35,875 bases of DNA from Phycisphaerales bacterium (GCA_947476675.1 CANJRL010000014.1:1-35875); one strand, 5' to 3'; numbered from the stretch's first letter, positions 23,472-31,618 are shown. The notes: generated by a model not told the origin, from the letters alone. Made by a program: numbers and translations.

Positions 23472-24281
23472 TCAGCGTCGGATCTGCGCGACGGTCTGGA
23501 GCGCCTGGTCTGCGGAGCGGATGGTCTGGCTGTTCATCTCGAAGGCGCGCTGGGCCTTGATGAGTTCGATGAGTTCGGTGGTGGGATCGACGTTGGAGCC
23601 CTCGACGAACCCCTGCCGGATCTGGCCCCGCTGATCGACGCCGGGATTGCCCTGGATCGGGGGCCCCGACGCGACGGTCTCCGCGTAGAGGTTCTCGCCG
23701 AGCATCTTCAGGCCCGAGGGGTTGACGAAGGTGGACAGTTCGAGCTGCCCGACCTGGGCGGGCTCGGCGTTCCCGGGCTGGGTGACGAGAATTCGGCCGT
23801 CGGTGCTGATGTCGATCTTGGTGGCGTCCTGGGGGATGGTGATGACCGGCTGGATGCGCGGGCCCCCGTCGTTGGCAAGGACGAGCTGGCCGTCGCGGTT
23901 GAGGGCGAGGTTGCCGGCGCGTGTGTACGCGAATCCGCCGTTGGCGCGGCCGGGCTCGACGGCGACGCGGAGGAAGCCGTTGCCCTCGATGGCGATGTCG
24001 GTCTCGCGGCCGGTGGTGACGAGGTTGCCCTGGTTGAAGTCGAGTTGGGTGCCGGAGATCTTGGTGCCGAGGCCGACGTAGAGGCCGGTGGGCCGTCGGT
24101 CGCCGTTGGCGTTCTCGACGCCGGGCTGGAGGCGCTCCATGTAGAGGAGGTCCTGAAAGTTGGGGCGCATCGCCTTGAAGCCGGTGGTGTTGATGTTGGC
24201 GAGGTTGTTGGCGATGACGTCGAGTTGGGTGTTGAGGGCGGAGAGGCCTGTTGCGGCGGAGTGGAGCGCGGTGATGGCCAT
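23472..24281 (-). CDS. flgG: Flagellar distal rod protein FlgG
   Basis: At 269 residues it has the standard FlgG length (260 in E. coli) and layout. The N-terminal rod helix ALHSAATGLSALNTQLDVIANNLANINTTGFK is followed by the FlgG-specific LLYMERLQPG insert region. Then come TDIAIEGNGFLRV and the C-terminal ANDEELIELIKAQRAFEMNSQTI-like helix, read here as DPTTELIELIKAQRAFEMN. AGGAG lies 9 nt before the ATG. It follows flgF by 28 nt and precedes flgA by 26 nt. The hook gene flgE and proximal rod genes flgB/flgC are not nearby. Confidence 0.95.
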   Translation of the reverse strand: MAITALHSAATGLSALNTQLDVIANNLANINTTGFKAMRPNFQDLLYMERLQPGVENANGDRRPTGLYVGLGTKISGTQLDFNQGNLVTTGRETDIAIEGNGFLRVAVEPGRANGGFAYTRAGNLALNRDGQLVLANDGGPRIQPVITIPQDATKIDISTDGRILVTQPGNAEPAQVGQLELSTFVNPSGLKMLGENLYAETVASGPPIQGNPGVDQRGQIRQGFVEGSNVDPTTELIELIKAQRAFEMNSQTIRSADQALQTVAQIRR

Positions 24282-24309
24282 GCGGAGTTGCTCCTGCGGT
24301 TCCGTGGTT

Positions 24310-25086
24310 TCAGGCGATGCGGCCGAGGGTGTTGATGGCCCGGCCGAGGGTGTCGTAATGCATCTGGATCATGCGGGCGTTGTTGCCGACCGCGCTCTCG
24401 GCCTGCGTGACGCCGAGGATGGCGGCGAAGGGATCGACGCCCGATCGCTCGGTAGCGAACTGTCGGACGGCGGCGCCGGTGCGCTCGATGGCCGCCTTGC
24501 CGCCGGAGACCACGAAGAGCCCGCCCTCGACCTTGCGGAGCAGGTCGTTGTTCCTGGGCCTCGCCAGCGCGAGGGTGGCGACGGCGGTGTCGTTCTGGAT
24601 GACGCGGCCGTCGGTCGTGATCGCGACGGCGGCGGAGCGGTCGAGGGTGATGGGCCGGTACTCCTCGTCGAGGACGGGCAGGCCGTCGCTGGCGCGGACG
24701 AGACGGCCGGTCGCGTCGAGGGAGAGCCTTCCGTCGCGGCTGAGTCGGAGCCGCTGCTCCGGGGAGCCCTTGCCGGAATCGACGACGAGGAAGCCCGGTC
24801 CGTCGATGGCGATGTCGAGGGGGGCGGATGATTCCTGGAAGGGCGCCGGGGTGAGGTCGGGGCGTGTCGGCTCCAGGAGGACGCCGCCGCCTAGTTTCTC
24901 GAGCATGGCGTTGGAGGGCAGGAAGGGCAAGCGGTCCTCGACCTTGGCGGTGTCGCGCTGGCGGATGGTGGCGCGGTCGGGCTTGAAGGCGGTGGTGTTG
25001 ACGTTGGCGAGGTTGTTGGCCCAGACCTCGAGCCGCGCCTGGGCGGTGAGAGCGCCGGAGGTTGACAGGTACAGGCCGTAGTTCAT
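24310..25086 (-). CDS. flgF: Flagellar proximal rod protein FlgF
   Basis: This 258-residue rod protein starts MNYGLYLSTSGALTAQARLE and has NNLANVNTTAFKPD. The central segment is PLDIAIDGPGFLVVDSGKG, and the C-terminal helix ILGVTQAESAVGNNARMIQMHYDTLGRAINTLG is the conserved rod coil. It is shorter than flgG and lacks the LLYMERLQPG element of that paralogue, so FlgF is preferred. Its ATG overlaps the stop of the small orf92 in the sequence ATGA and lacks its own strong Shine-Dalgarno. Translation therefore probably depends on ribosomes finishing orf92. Confidence 0.88.
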   Translation of the reverse strand: MNYGLYLSTSGALTAQARLEVWANNLANVNTTAFKPDRATIRQRDTAKVEDRLPFLPSNAMLEKLGGGVLLEPTRPDLTPAPFQESSAPLDIAIDGPGFLVVDSGKGSPEQRLRLSRDGRLSLDATGRLVRASDGLPVLDEEYRPITLDRSAAVAITTDGRVIQNDTAVATLALARPRNNDLLRKVEGGLFVVSGGKAAIERTGAAVRQFATERSGVDPFAAILGVTQAESAVGNNARMIQMHYDTLGRAINTLGRIA

Positions 25087-25361
25087 GGTTCGTCGTGCGG
25101 GCGGAGGGGCGAGGAGGGAAGGGCGGGGTCGAAGGGCTCTCGGGCGGCGTTGGCGGCGTGGATGGCGGCGGCGGCGCAGGCGAAGGCGAGCAGGCGCTCG
25201 CCGACGCACCGTGAGCCGAGGACGGCGTGGTCGATCCCCGAGGGGTGAGAGGGGTTGTCCGCGGGCTCGATCAAGCCCGGCGTTGAGGGTGGGAGTCCGG
25301 GCGTGGCGCTCTTCCGTGAGCGCGAGAGCCCGAACGACCGCCGTTCCACCGCGGTGTCCAT
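25083..25361 (-). CDS. Small protein heading the flagellar rod operon (orf92)
   Basis: This 92-residue frame starts with ATG at 25361, preceded by the excellent AAGGAGG at 7 nt. It ends in a TGA overlapping the flgF ATG, and both features argue it is translated. The sequence starts MDTAVERRSFGLSRSRKSATP, has a Pro-rich middle, two isolated Cys, an Ala-rich helix (VGERLLAFACAAAAIHAANAAREPF) and a Pro-rich tail. I recognise no family. It could be a leader or regulatory peptide that gates rod-gene translation, or a diverged small flagellar protein. It lies directly downstream of the sigma-54-type promoter. Confidence 0.6.
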   Translation of the reverse strand: MDTAVERRSFGLSRSRKSATPGLPPSTPGLIEPADNPSHPSGIDHAVLGSRCVGERLLAFACAAAAIHAANAAREPFDPALPSSPLRPHDEP

Positions 25362-25378
25362 GCGACAGCCTCCTTGCG
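25362..25378 (-). promoter_or_regulatory. Shine-Dalgarno-sequestering hairpin before orf92
   Basis: On the minus strand, CCTCC-CGCAA-GGAGG immediately precedes the orf92 start region, with 5 bp and a 5-nt loop. The right arm is the Shine-Dalgarno itself. With the sigma-54 start predicted around 25380, this stem would sit at the very 5' end of the mRNA and could throttle the operon. Confidence 0.5.
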
Positions 25379-25390
25379 GGAGGATTTCAC

Positions 25391-25406
25391 ACAAGCGGCG
25401 TGCCAA
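25391..25406 (-). promoter_or_regulatory. Sigma-54 (RpoN) promoter of the flagellar rod/ring operon
   Basis: The minus strand reads TTGGCACGCCGCTTGT. The -24 block TTGGCACG is a perfect consensus match, and the -12 block TTGT differs from TTGC by one base, at exactly the required spacing. The predicted start lies around 25380, about 18 nt before the orf92 ATG. A sigma-54 promoter implies an enhancer-binding activator encoded elsewhere. Confidence 0.75.
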
Positions 25407-25549
25407 GAGGTGGGTGGATCGCAGAGGCGGGCCCGGCGCGGGGGCTGCGCGGGCGGTGAGCTGTTGTTGCGCGGTATGCGCAGGCGGGACACGACCCGGC
25501 GAGGTTGTGCGGGGTCTGGGGCCGTCCTGCCGATAGCGCGCGGGTGGCG

Positions 25550-26524
25550 ATGGACGCGAGCCGCGAGCGGGATGATTCGCCGTGGGCGGCGGTTCGCCGG
25601 GCGTTTCTCGATTACCTTAGGATCGAGTGCGGGCTCCTGCCCGCGACGCTCGACGGGTACGGCCGCGACCTGCGCGACCTGTGCGCGGAGTTGGAGGCCA
25701 AGGGAGTCGCGGGGCCGGGGGCGGTGAGGCCGGACGATCTGTCGGCGCACCTGGCGGGGCTTCGGCGCGACCGGGGGATGGAGACCTCGTCGGTGGCGCG
25801 GCACCTGGCAACGATCAAGGTGTTCTTCCGGTGGCTGCACGCAGAGGGGCGGATCGGGAGCAACCCGTCGGACCTGCTGGACCAGCCGAGCCGGTGGCGG
25901 AAGTTGCCGGGCACACTGAGCCCGAGGCAGGTGAAGGCGCTGATCGAGTCTCCGGGGCCGGGGACGGACGCGCCGGCGAAGCGGAAACGGGATGGGACGA
26001 TGGAGGCGCGGGCGCCGCTGTGGCTGCGCGACCGGGCGATGCTGGAACTGATGTACGCGTGCGGCTTGCGGGCGTCGGAGGTGGGAGCGATCGGCGTGCG
26101 CGACGTGGTGGAGGCGCTGGGTGTTGTGCGGGTGCTGGGGAAGGGGGCGAAGCAGAGGCTGGTTCCGATGGGGTCTCCCGCGCGGGCGGCGCTGGATCGG
26201 TATCTCAAGGAGTGCCGCCCGCTGCTGGCGCGCGAGCCGGCGAGGCACCGGGAGCAGCTGATCCTGTCGAGGATCGGCGCGCCTCTGGGGCGGATGGCGG
26301 TGTGGACGATCGTGCGGAAGCACGCGCGCCTGGCGGGGCTGGGGGATGTTCACCCTCACATGCTGAGGCACTCGTTCGCGACGCACCTGCTGGGGGGAGG
26401 CGCGGACCTGCGGGTGGTGCAGGAACTGCTGGGGCACGCGGACATCGGCACGACACAGATCTACACGCACGTGGACGCGAGCCGCCTGAGGCACGTGCAC
26501 GCGAAGCACCACCCAAGGGCGTGA
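25550..26524 (+). CDS. XerD-like tyrosine recombinase
   Basis: The 324-residue protein has an N-terminal SAM-like core-binding domain (residues about 12-110: [24 protein letters not shown]) and a C-terminal catalytic domain. The full catalytic set is visible: Arg174 (CGLRASE), Lys198 (GKGAKQR), His270/Arg273 ([14 protein letters not shown]), His296 ([13 protein letters not shown]) and Tyr305. Length and the extreme C-terminal HxKxHPR tail fit XerC/XerD, which resolve chromosome dimers at dif with FtsK. A short basic insert (about 135-150) is extra. The ATG at 25550 is used; a frame from 25505 is open but lacks support. It is divergent from the flagellar operon. No dif-like site or mobile element is seen, so a housekeeping role is more likely than phage integration. 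Confidence 0.9.
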   Translation: MDASRERDDSPWAAVRRAFLDYLRIECGLLPATLDGYGRDLRDLCAELEAKGVAGPGAVRPDDLSAHLAGLRRDRGMETSSVARHLATIKVFFRWLHAEGRIGSNPSDLLDQPSRWRKLPGTLSPRQVKALIESPGPGTDAPAKRKRDGTMEARAPLWLRDRAMLELMYACGLRASEVGAIGVRDVVEALGVVRVLGKGAKQRLVPMGSPARAALDRYLKECRPLLAREPARHREQLILSRIGAPLGRMAVWTIVRKHARLAGLGDVHPHMLRHSFATHLLGGGADLRVVQELLGHADIGTTQIYTHVDASRLRHVHAKHHPRA

Positions 26525-26808
26525 GAAATGAAGACCAGTCCGCGCGGAGCGTTGTCGGGGCGCCTAGCATGGTGCTCACCTGCCGGTAGCCTCAGCGGCT
26601 CTCCGGCGTCCGGGCCGCGATGCGGCCTTGTCGCCGGGACGTTCTGGGAATCTGTCGGCGGCGGCGAGACCCGCGGTTGTCGCGGCGCCGCTCCACCCCA
26701 GTACGGCCGGACTTGCCCCGATCATCTCGGCGCCAGGAACGCCCGAACCACTCGCGACGAGCGTGCGCGCCCTGGGCGTGCGGCGTGTCGGCGCAGGAGA
26801 TTTGTCCG
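26525..26808. other. Intergenic region xerD - DEAD-box helicase
   Basis: About 284 bp with no convincing gene on either strand. A perfect GGCCGC-GAT-GCGGCC stem (26613-26627), followed only by TTG, could be a weak terminator for the recombinase gene. The remainder is probably a long leader of the helicase gene. Confidence 0.4.
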
Positions 26809-28353
26809 TTGACGATCCGATTTGATTCGCTCGCCCTTGCCGCCCCCCTGCTCCGCGCCCTCGCGGAGGAGGGGTACACGACGCCGACGCCGATCCAGGC
26901 GCAGGCCATCCCCGAGGTGCTGGCGGGGCGCGACCTGCTGGGCTGCGCGCAGACCGGCACGGGGAAGACGGCGGCGTTCGCGCTGCCCGTGCTGCACCGG
27001 CTGATGACCGGCGCGGTGGACAAGACCCGGCGGGGGCCCGCTCTGGCGCGGGCGCTGGTGCTGTCGCCGACGCGCGAACTCGCGACGCAGATCGCGGAGT
27101 CGTTCCAGGCGTACGGGAGGCACGCCGGGCTGGGCGGGGCGTGCATCTTCGGCGGGGTTGGCCAGGGCAAGCAGGTGCGGTCGCTGCAGCGCGGGGTGGA
27201 CATCATCGTCGCGACGCCCGGGCGGCTGCTCGACCTGATGGAGCAGGGGCACGTGGATCTCTCGGCGGTCGAGGTGCTGGTGCTCGACGAGGCCGACCGG
27301 ATGCTGGACATGGGGTTCATCCAGCCGATCCGGCAGATCGCGGCGGAGACTCCCGCGACCCGGCAGACGCTGCTCTTCTCCGCGACCATGCCCAAGGAGA
27401 TCGTGCGGCTGGCGGAGTCGCTGCTCAGGAACCCGGCGCGGGTGTCGGTGACGCCGGTGGCGTCGGCCGCGCCGCTGATCGAGCAGTCGGTGTACATGGT
27501 GTCGCGGCACACGAAGCAGGCGCTGCTCGAGCACACGCTGGAGGAGGGCAAGATCGCGCGGGCGCTGGTGTTCACGCGCACCAAGCACGGCGCGGACCGG
27601 GTGACGCACCGGCTGATGCGGGCGGGCATCTCGGCGCTGGCGATCCACGGGAACAAGGCGCAGAACCAGCGCGAGAGGGCGCTGGATGCGTTCCGAAGCG
27701 GGCGGTCGAGAGTGCTGGTGGCCACGGACGTCGCGGCCCGCGGGATCGACGTGGACGGCGTGACGCACGTGTTCAACTTCGACCTGCCCAATGAGCCGGA
27801 GGCGTACGTGCACCGCATCGGCCGCACGGGGCGGGCGGGGGCCAAGGGCATCGCGATCTCGTTCTGCGACTCGGAGGAGCGGGGATTCCTGCGGAACATC
27901 GAGCGGCTGACGGGCAAGCCTATGGCGGCGATCACGGCGTTGCCGACGATGGCCCCGCGGGCGCACGATCAGGAGCCGGGCGAGGCGCACGAACGTCGCG
28001 GGGCCGGGGTGGTCGGCGCAGGTTCGCAGCAGGCCAAACGGGCCGAACCGGCGCGGCACGCGCCGAACAGGCACGCGCCGGCTCCGGCGCCGAGCCCCGC
28101 GCATCCGCCGCGTCCCCATGGGGCGGGCGGCGGTCACGGGGCGCGGGAGCGGCGTTTCGGCGAGGTGGTGGGCGGAGGGCCAAAGCCACCGAAGACCGGC
28201 GGCGGCCATCGGGCCGGGAGCGGGCGGGGCGGGCAATCGAACGCGGCGCCCACGGGGAAGGCCGGCGGGCCGGATCGTGGGGCTGGCGGCGCCGGCGCCG
28301 GGCCACGGCGCCCCGGCAAGAGCGGGCAGAAGCGGGGATATCCGCGCGGGTGA
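26809..28353 (+). CDS. DEAD-box RNA helicase (RhlE-type)
   Basis: The 514-residue ATP-dependent RNA helicase carries every superfamily motif: Q motif [10 protein letters not shown] (26-35), Walker A AQTGTGKT (47-54), PTREL (87-91), TPGR (136-139), DEAD (160-163), SAT (191-193), [10 protein letters not shown] (305-314) and [10 protein letters not shown] (335-344). The tail from about 385 is a disordered Arg/Gly/Pro/Ala-rich RNA-binding extension, as in RhlE and CsdA proteins. The start is a TTG with AGGAG 9 nt upstream. No other in-frame start would preserve the N-terminal [15 protein letters not shown] motif. Likely roles are rRNA maturation or mRNA turnover. Confidence 0.93.
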   Translation: MTIRFDSLALAAPLLRALAEEGYTTPTPIQAQAIPEVLAGRDLLGCAQTGTGKTAAFALPVLHRLMTGAVDKTRRGPALARALVLSPTRELATQIAESFQAYGRHAGLGGACIFGGVGQGKQVRSLQRGVDIIVATPGRLLDLMEQGHVDLSAVEVLVLDEADRMLDMGFIQPIRQIAAETPATRQTLLFSATMPKEIVRLAESLLRNPARVSVTPVASAAPLIEQSVYMVSRHTKQALLEHTLEEGKIARALVFTRTKHGADRVTHRLMRAGISALAIHGNKAQNQRERALDAFRSGRSRVLVATDVAARGIDVDGVTHVFNFDLPNEPEAYVHRIGRTGRAGAKGIAISFCDSEERGFLRNIERLTGKPMAAITALPTMAPRAHDQEPGEAHERRGAGVVGAGSQQAKRAEPARHAPNRHAPAPAPSPAHPPRPHGAGGGHGARERRFGEVVGGGPKPPKTGGGHRAGSGRGGQSNAAPTGKAGGPDRGAGGAGAGPRRPGKSGQKRGYPRG

Positions 28354-28373
28354 GCGGGGTGGGCGTCGTCGCC

Positions 28374-28402
28374 TTGACTTTGTTTCAGCGACTTCTGAAA
28401 AT
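28374..28402 (+). promoter_or_regulatory. Putative sigma-70 promoter of mqnC with overlapping dyad
   Basis: TTGACT (28374-28379) and GAAAAT (28397-28402) are separated by 17 bp in a locally AT-rich patch just upstream of mqnC. A perfect inverted repeat TTTCAG-N6-CTGAAA (28383-28400) spans the spacer and -10 region, so a repressor operator is possible. Confidence 0.45.
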
Positions 28403-28454
28403 ACCGAAATCTGCACGGCGACCGCTGCGCAGGGACCCTGCACGATGAGGATGG

Positions 28455-29912
28455 ATGCCCAGCCTGTACCGACCGCCGCCGACGTTTGCTGACGCGTCCG
28501 CCGCTGATGCGGGGCTGCTCGACGCGGTGACCGCGGGGGCGGCGCGGCTGACTCCGGCGCAGGGGCTGGAGTTGTTCCACCGGATGCCGCTGGTGGAACT
28601 GGGGCGGCTGGCGGACGCGCGATGCCGGGCGATCCACGGAGACGCGATCCGGACCTACGTGATCGACCGCAACATCAACTACACGAACGTGTGCACGGCG
28701 AAGTGCACGTTCTGCGCCTTCCGTCGGGACGCGGAGGACCACGACGCGTACACGCTGGAGCACGGGCGGCTCTACGAGAAGATTGAGGAGTTGGTCGGGA
28801 TCGGGGGGACGCAGGTCCTGATGCAGGGGGGGATGAACCCGGCCCTTCCCCTGGAGTGGTACACGACGCTGCTGCGCGGGATCAAGGAGCGCTTCGCGGG
28901 GGCGAACGGCGGGCGGGGCGTGCACGTGCACGGGTTTTCGCCCCCGGAGTTCATCGAGTTCGTGCGCTTCTTCGATCCGCCGGGCGCGACCCTGTTTGAC
29001 AAGGTGCTGTCGGTGATCAGGCCTCTTCGCGAGGCGGGGCTGGACAGCGTGCCGGGGGGAGGCGGGGAGATCTTCGCGGCGCCGGTGCGACGGAAGATCG
29101 GGCTGGGCAAGTGCGATGCGGAGTCGTGGCTGACCGTGATGAAGGCGGCGCACTCGCTGGGGATGTTCACCAGCGCGACGATGATGTTCGGGCACATCGA
29201 GGGCTACGCCGACCGGGTTCACCACATGGCCACGGTGCGGGAGTGGCAGGACCGGGCGATGAGGGACGGCGGGTCCGAGGGCGGGCCCGGGGGGCACTAC
29301 AAGGCGTTCATCTCGTGGCCCTTCCAGCGCGAGAACACGCCCCTGGGGCGGGTGCGGGATTGGGGCGACAGGCCGGAGGAACTCGAGCCGGGCGCGCTGT
29401 TCCCGGGCGACGCGGTGGCGACGCTGGACGGGGATGGCGATGCGCGGTCGCACCCGGAGTTCGGGCGGCGCGTGCGCCGCGCGGGGGCGGTCGAATACCT
29501 GCGGACGCAGGCGATCTCGCGGCTGATGCTGGACAACGTGTACTCGATCGGGGCCTCGTGGGTGACGATGGGGCCCCACATCGGGCAGGTGGCGCTGTCG
29601 TTCGGGGCGAACGACATGGGCTCGGTGATGATGGAAGAGAACGTCGTGAGCGCGGCGGGGACGACGTACTGCCTGAACGAGCCGGTGCTGTGCCGGCTGA
29701 TCCGGGAGGCGGGGTTCACGCCGGCGCAGCGGGACAACGCGTACGACCTGCTGAGGGTGCACGACGCGAGCCGGGCCGGCGAGGCGGGGTATTGCCCGGA
29801 CCTGGCGGTGACGGACTGGAGCGCGCACCGCGCGAAGCGCCTGCACGCCGAACGCCCGGCGGCGGGTGAGGCCGCACCGGTGCAGGTGACGGTGACGGCG
29901 GGCGCGAAGTAG
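28455..29912 (+). CDS. mqnC: Cyclic dehypoxanthinyl futalosine synthase (radical SAM)
   Basis: MqnC cyclises dehypoxanthine futalosine in the futalosine route to menaquinone. The radical-SAM cluster motif CTAKCTFC places Cys80, Cys84 and Cys87. Further family signatures are VLMQGGMNP, LREAGLDSVPGGGGEIF (192-208), TSATMMFGHIEG (239-250), SWVTMGPHIGQVALSFGANDMGS (368-390) and EENVVSAAG. The closely related MqnE and CofH differ in the SWVTxG/GANDxGS block. At 485 residues it is longer than the usual 370 or so. An acidic/Gly-rich insert lies at about 298-342, just after SWPFQRENTP, and a short one at about 270-280. No other mqn gene is in the window. Confidence 0.88.
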   Translation: MPSLYRPPPTFADASAADAGLLDAVTAGAARLTPAQGLELFHRMPLVELGRLADARCRAIHGDAIRTYVIDRNINYTNVCTAKCTFCAFRRDAEDHDAYTLEHGRLYEKIEELVGIGGTQVLMQGGMNPALPLEWYTTLLRGIKERFAGANGGRGVHVHGFSPPEFIEFVRFFDPPGATLFDKVLSVIRPLREAGLDSVPGGGGEIFAAPVRRKIGLGKCDAESWLTVMKAAHSLGMFTSATMMFGHIEGYADRVHHMATVREWQDRAMRDGGSEGGPGGHYKAFISWPFQRENTPLGRVRDWGDRPEELEPGALFPGDAVATLDGDGDARSHPEFGRRVRRAGAVEYLRTQAISRLMLDNVYSIGASWVTMGPHIGQVALSFGANDMGSVMMEENVVSAAGTTYCLNEPVLCRLIREAGFTPAQRDNAYDLLRVHDASRAGEAGYCPDLAVTDWSAHRAKRLHAERPAAGEAAPVQVTVTAGAK

Positions 29913-29939
29913 CGGCAAGCCGCGCGGAGCGTGGGGCGG

Positions 29940-29967
29940 TTGCTTCGCCTGCGCAGCCCGCTATTCT
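29940..29967 (+). promoter_or_regulatory. Weak sigma-70-like promoter upstream of efp
   Basis: TTGCTT (29940-29945) and TATTCT (29962-29967), with a 16-bp spacer, lie 50 nt before the efp start in an AT-richer patch. Both boxes are imperfect. Confidence 0.3.
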
Positions 29968-30016
29968 TACCCTCCCCTACCAATCGCCTGACACTTTTCG
30001 ATCGAGGGATTTCGCG

Positions 30017-30571
30017 ATGAAGGCCACGATGCTCCGCCCGGGACTCGCCTGCCGCATGGACGGCAAGCTGTACGTCATCACCAAGTTCGAGCATCGGACG
30101 CCGGGCAATCTTCGCGCGTTCATCCAGATCAAGATCAAGGACGTGCTGAGCGGCAACCAGCTGGAGAAGCGGCTGGGCTCGGGGGACGAGATCGACGTGG
30201 TGGACCTCGATCGCCGTCCGATGGAGTTTCTCTACGCCGACAACACCGGCCTGACCTTCATGGACAACGAGACCTACGACCAGATGACGCTGAGCGAAGA
30301 GTTCGTGGGGGAGCAGAAGTACTACCTCAAGCCGAACACCGGGGTGATCATGCTGGTGCACGACGCCAAGCCGGTGCTGATCGAGATGCCCTCGTCGGTG
30401 GACCTGAAGGTGGTCGACACCCCCCCGGGGATCAAGGGGGCGACGGTGACGAACCAGCTGAAGGAAGCGACGATGGAGACGGGGCTGAAGACGCGGGTTC
30501 CCGCGTTCATCGAGATCGGCGAGACGCTGAAGATCTCGACCGAGGACGGGTCGTACATGTCGAGGGCCTGA
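30017..30571 (+). CDS. efp: Elongation factor P
   Basis: EF-P binds between the ribosomal P and E sites and relieves stalling at polyproline stretches. The 184-residue protein has the three-domain layout: KOW-like N-terminus (MLRPGLACRMDGKLYVITKFEH), OB domain (EFLYADNTGLTFMDNETYDQM) and the C-terminal GIKGATVTNQLKEATMETGLKTRVPAFIEIGETLKISTEDGSYMSRA. The tip loop reads TPGNLRAF, so the residue after PG is Asn31 rather than the Lys or Arg modified in E. coli or Pseudomonas EF-P. GAGGG lies 8 nt before the ATG. It is followed at 31 nt by a GNAT gene. Confidence 0.95.
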   Translation: MKATMLRPGLACRMDGKLYVITKFEHRTPGNLRAFIQIKIKDVLSGNQLEKRLGSGDEIDVVDLDRRPMEFLYADNTGLTFMDNETYDQMTLSEEFVGEQKYYLKPNTGVIMLVHDAKPVLIEMPSSVDLKVVDTPPGIKGATVTNQLKEATMETGLKTRVPAFIEIGETLKISTEDGSYMSRA

Positions 30572-30602
30572 GCGTCGGCGGTCCGCGGCGGGGAGGCTGG
30601 CC

Positions 30603-31082
30603 TTGGCGAACGTGGTGATCGACAGCCTGGACCCGAAGGACGTCGAGACCATCGCGCATCTGTACAACCAGGTGTTCAAGCCGCCGCGGTCGCCGGAGTC
30701 GTTCGCGCGGCGATTCCTGGCCCGCGCCAACGTGGTCGCGCTGGTGGCGCGGATCGGGCAGGACGCGGTGGGGTTCTATATCGGTCTGGAACTCAAGCCC
30801 TCGGTGCACTTCGCGTGGCTGTGCGGCGTGGTTCCCGGGATGCGTCGGGTGGGCATCGGGACGCAACTGATGCACGCGGCGATCGACTGGGCGAAGGCGC
30901 AGGGCTACGCCTCGGTGCGGTTCGAGTGCCACAACCAGCACCGCGCGTTCCTGCATTTCGGGATCACCGAGGGGTTCGACATCGTCGGCATCCGGTGGGA
31001 CCCGGACCGGCTGGAGAACCTGGTGATCTTCGAGAAGTCGCTGGGAGTGCCCGCCGATCAGGAAGCCGGCGACACGGACTGA
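30603..31082 (+). CDS. GNAT-family N-acetyltransferase
   Basis: This 159-residue protein has the GNAT fold. The acetyl-CoA pyrophosphate loop is visible as GMRRVGIGTQLM (79-90), preceded by the strand HFAWLCGVVP and followed by helix AAIDWAKAQGYASVRFECHN and HRAFLHFGITEGFDIVGIRWDPDR. The substrate is unknown. The start is a TTG, chosen because GGGGAGG lies 6 nt upstream. The 31-bp gap after efp suggests co-transcription, which raises but does not prove a link to translation factors. Confidence 0.85.
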   Translation: MANVVIDSLDPKDVETIAHLYNQVFKPPRSPESFARRFLARANVVALVARIGQDAVGFYIGLELKPSVHFAWLCGVVPGMRRVGIGTQLMHAAIDWAKAQGYASVRFECHNQHRAFLHFGITEGFDIVGIRWDPDRLENLVIFEKSLGVPADQEAGDTD

Positions 31083-31104
31083 CCGGAGGGGGAAGCGCCG
31101 CCGC

Positions 31105-31332
31105 TCACGCGAAGGCGGTGCGCTGCAGGCCGATGATGAGGCGGGTGCGCTTGGGCACAAGCACGTTGGCGACCGGGCCGCGGCCGGTCTGGTTCGAGAG
31201 CGCGGAGGGCCGAGCGGGCTGGGGGGCGATGGCGAGAGCGGCGTTCATCGAGAGAACGCACCCCCCCACCACGGCGGCGGCGACCGCGGAGGCCGCGAGA
31301 AGCATGACGGCGATCTTCGGTTGTGTGCGCAT
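31105..31332 (-). CDS. Small putative lipoprotein/secreted peptide (75 aa)
   Basis: A 75-residue frame starting MRTQPKIAVMLLAASAVAAAVVGGCVLS: a basic N-terminus, a hydrophobic core and a VGGC lipobox-like end. The mature part (about 50 residues) is Pro/Arg-rich, with VLVPKRTRLIIGLQRTAF at the end. A signal-peptide-like start on a short frame in an otherwise empty gap argues it is real, but no family is recognised. The leader is an unusual GA-rich tract that could act as an extended purine-rich ribosome binding site. Confidence 0.5.
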   Translation of the reverse strand: MRTQPKIAVMLLAASAVAAAVVGGCVLSMNAALAIAPQPARPSALSNQTGRGPVANVLVPKRTRLIIGLQRTAFA

Positions 31333-31618
31333 GGCGCTTGCTCTCTCTTTCTCTCTCTCCGGACGATCCTGGCGGCGGGTGGGCGAGCCGGCCCGCTGGA
31401 ATCACTGTGCCCCAGGAAAGCGATAACGCCAGCGGCAGCGGGAAGAGCGGCGGTGAAGCGGGGAGGTCGGCGCCGGCTGCGCTGGGGGGGGCCGAGAAGA
31501 GACGCCGCGGCGGGGTCGGAAGGCGGGCCCGCTTTGCCGTACGATGGTCGGTCCGAGCCGTGCGACCGCGCGACGCTGGGCGTTGCGAGGGCGGACGCCT
31601 CCCGGAGCATCGACGACC
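31333..31618. other. Divergent intergenic region with CT/GA tract upstream of frr
   Basis: This region separates the small lipoprotein ORF (minus) from frr (plus). It begins with a pyrimidine-rich CT repeat (about 31338-31360; GA on the minus strand). A lower-GC patch lies around 31398-31425, and no clear promoter boxes are found. I see no gene in it. Confidence 0.4.

Noticed and set aside
25505-26524. XerD-like gene as evidence of an integrated element
   Set aside because: The length and core motifs match housekeeping XerC/XerD. No attachment site, tRNA gene, phage gene or composition change is nearby.
31338-31360. CT/GA repeat as a phase-variation tract
   Set aside because: The repeat is short and interrupted (TTTC inside) and lies upstream of a doubtful small ORF. 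It is more simply a purine-rich leader.
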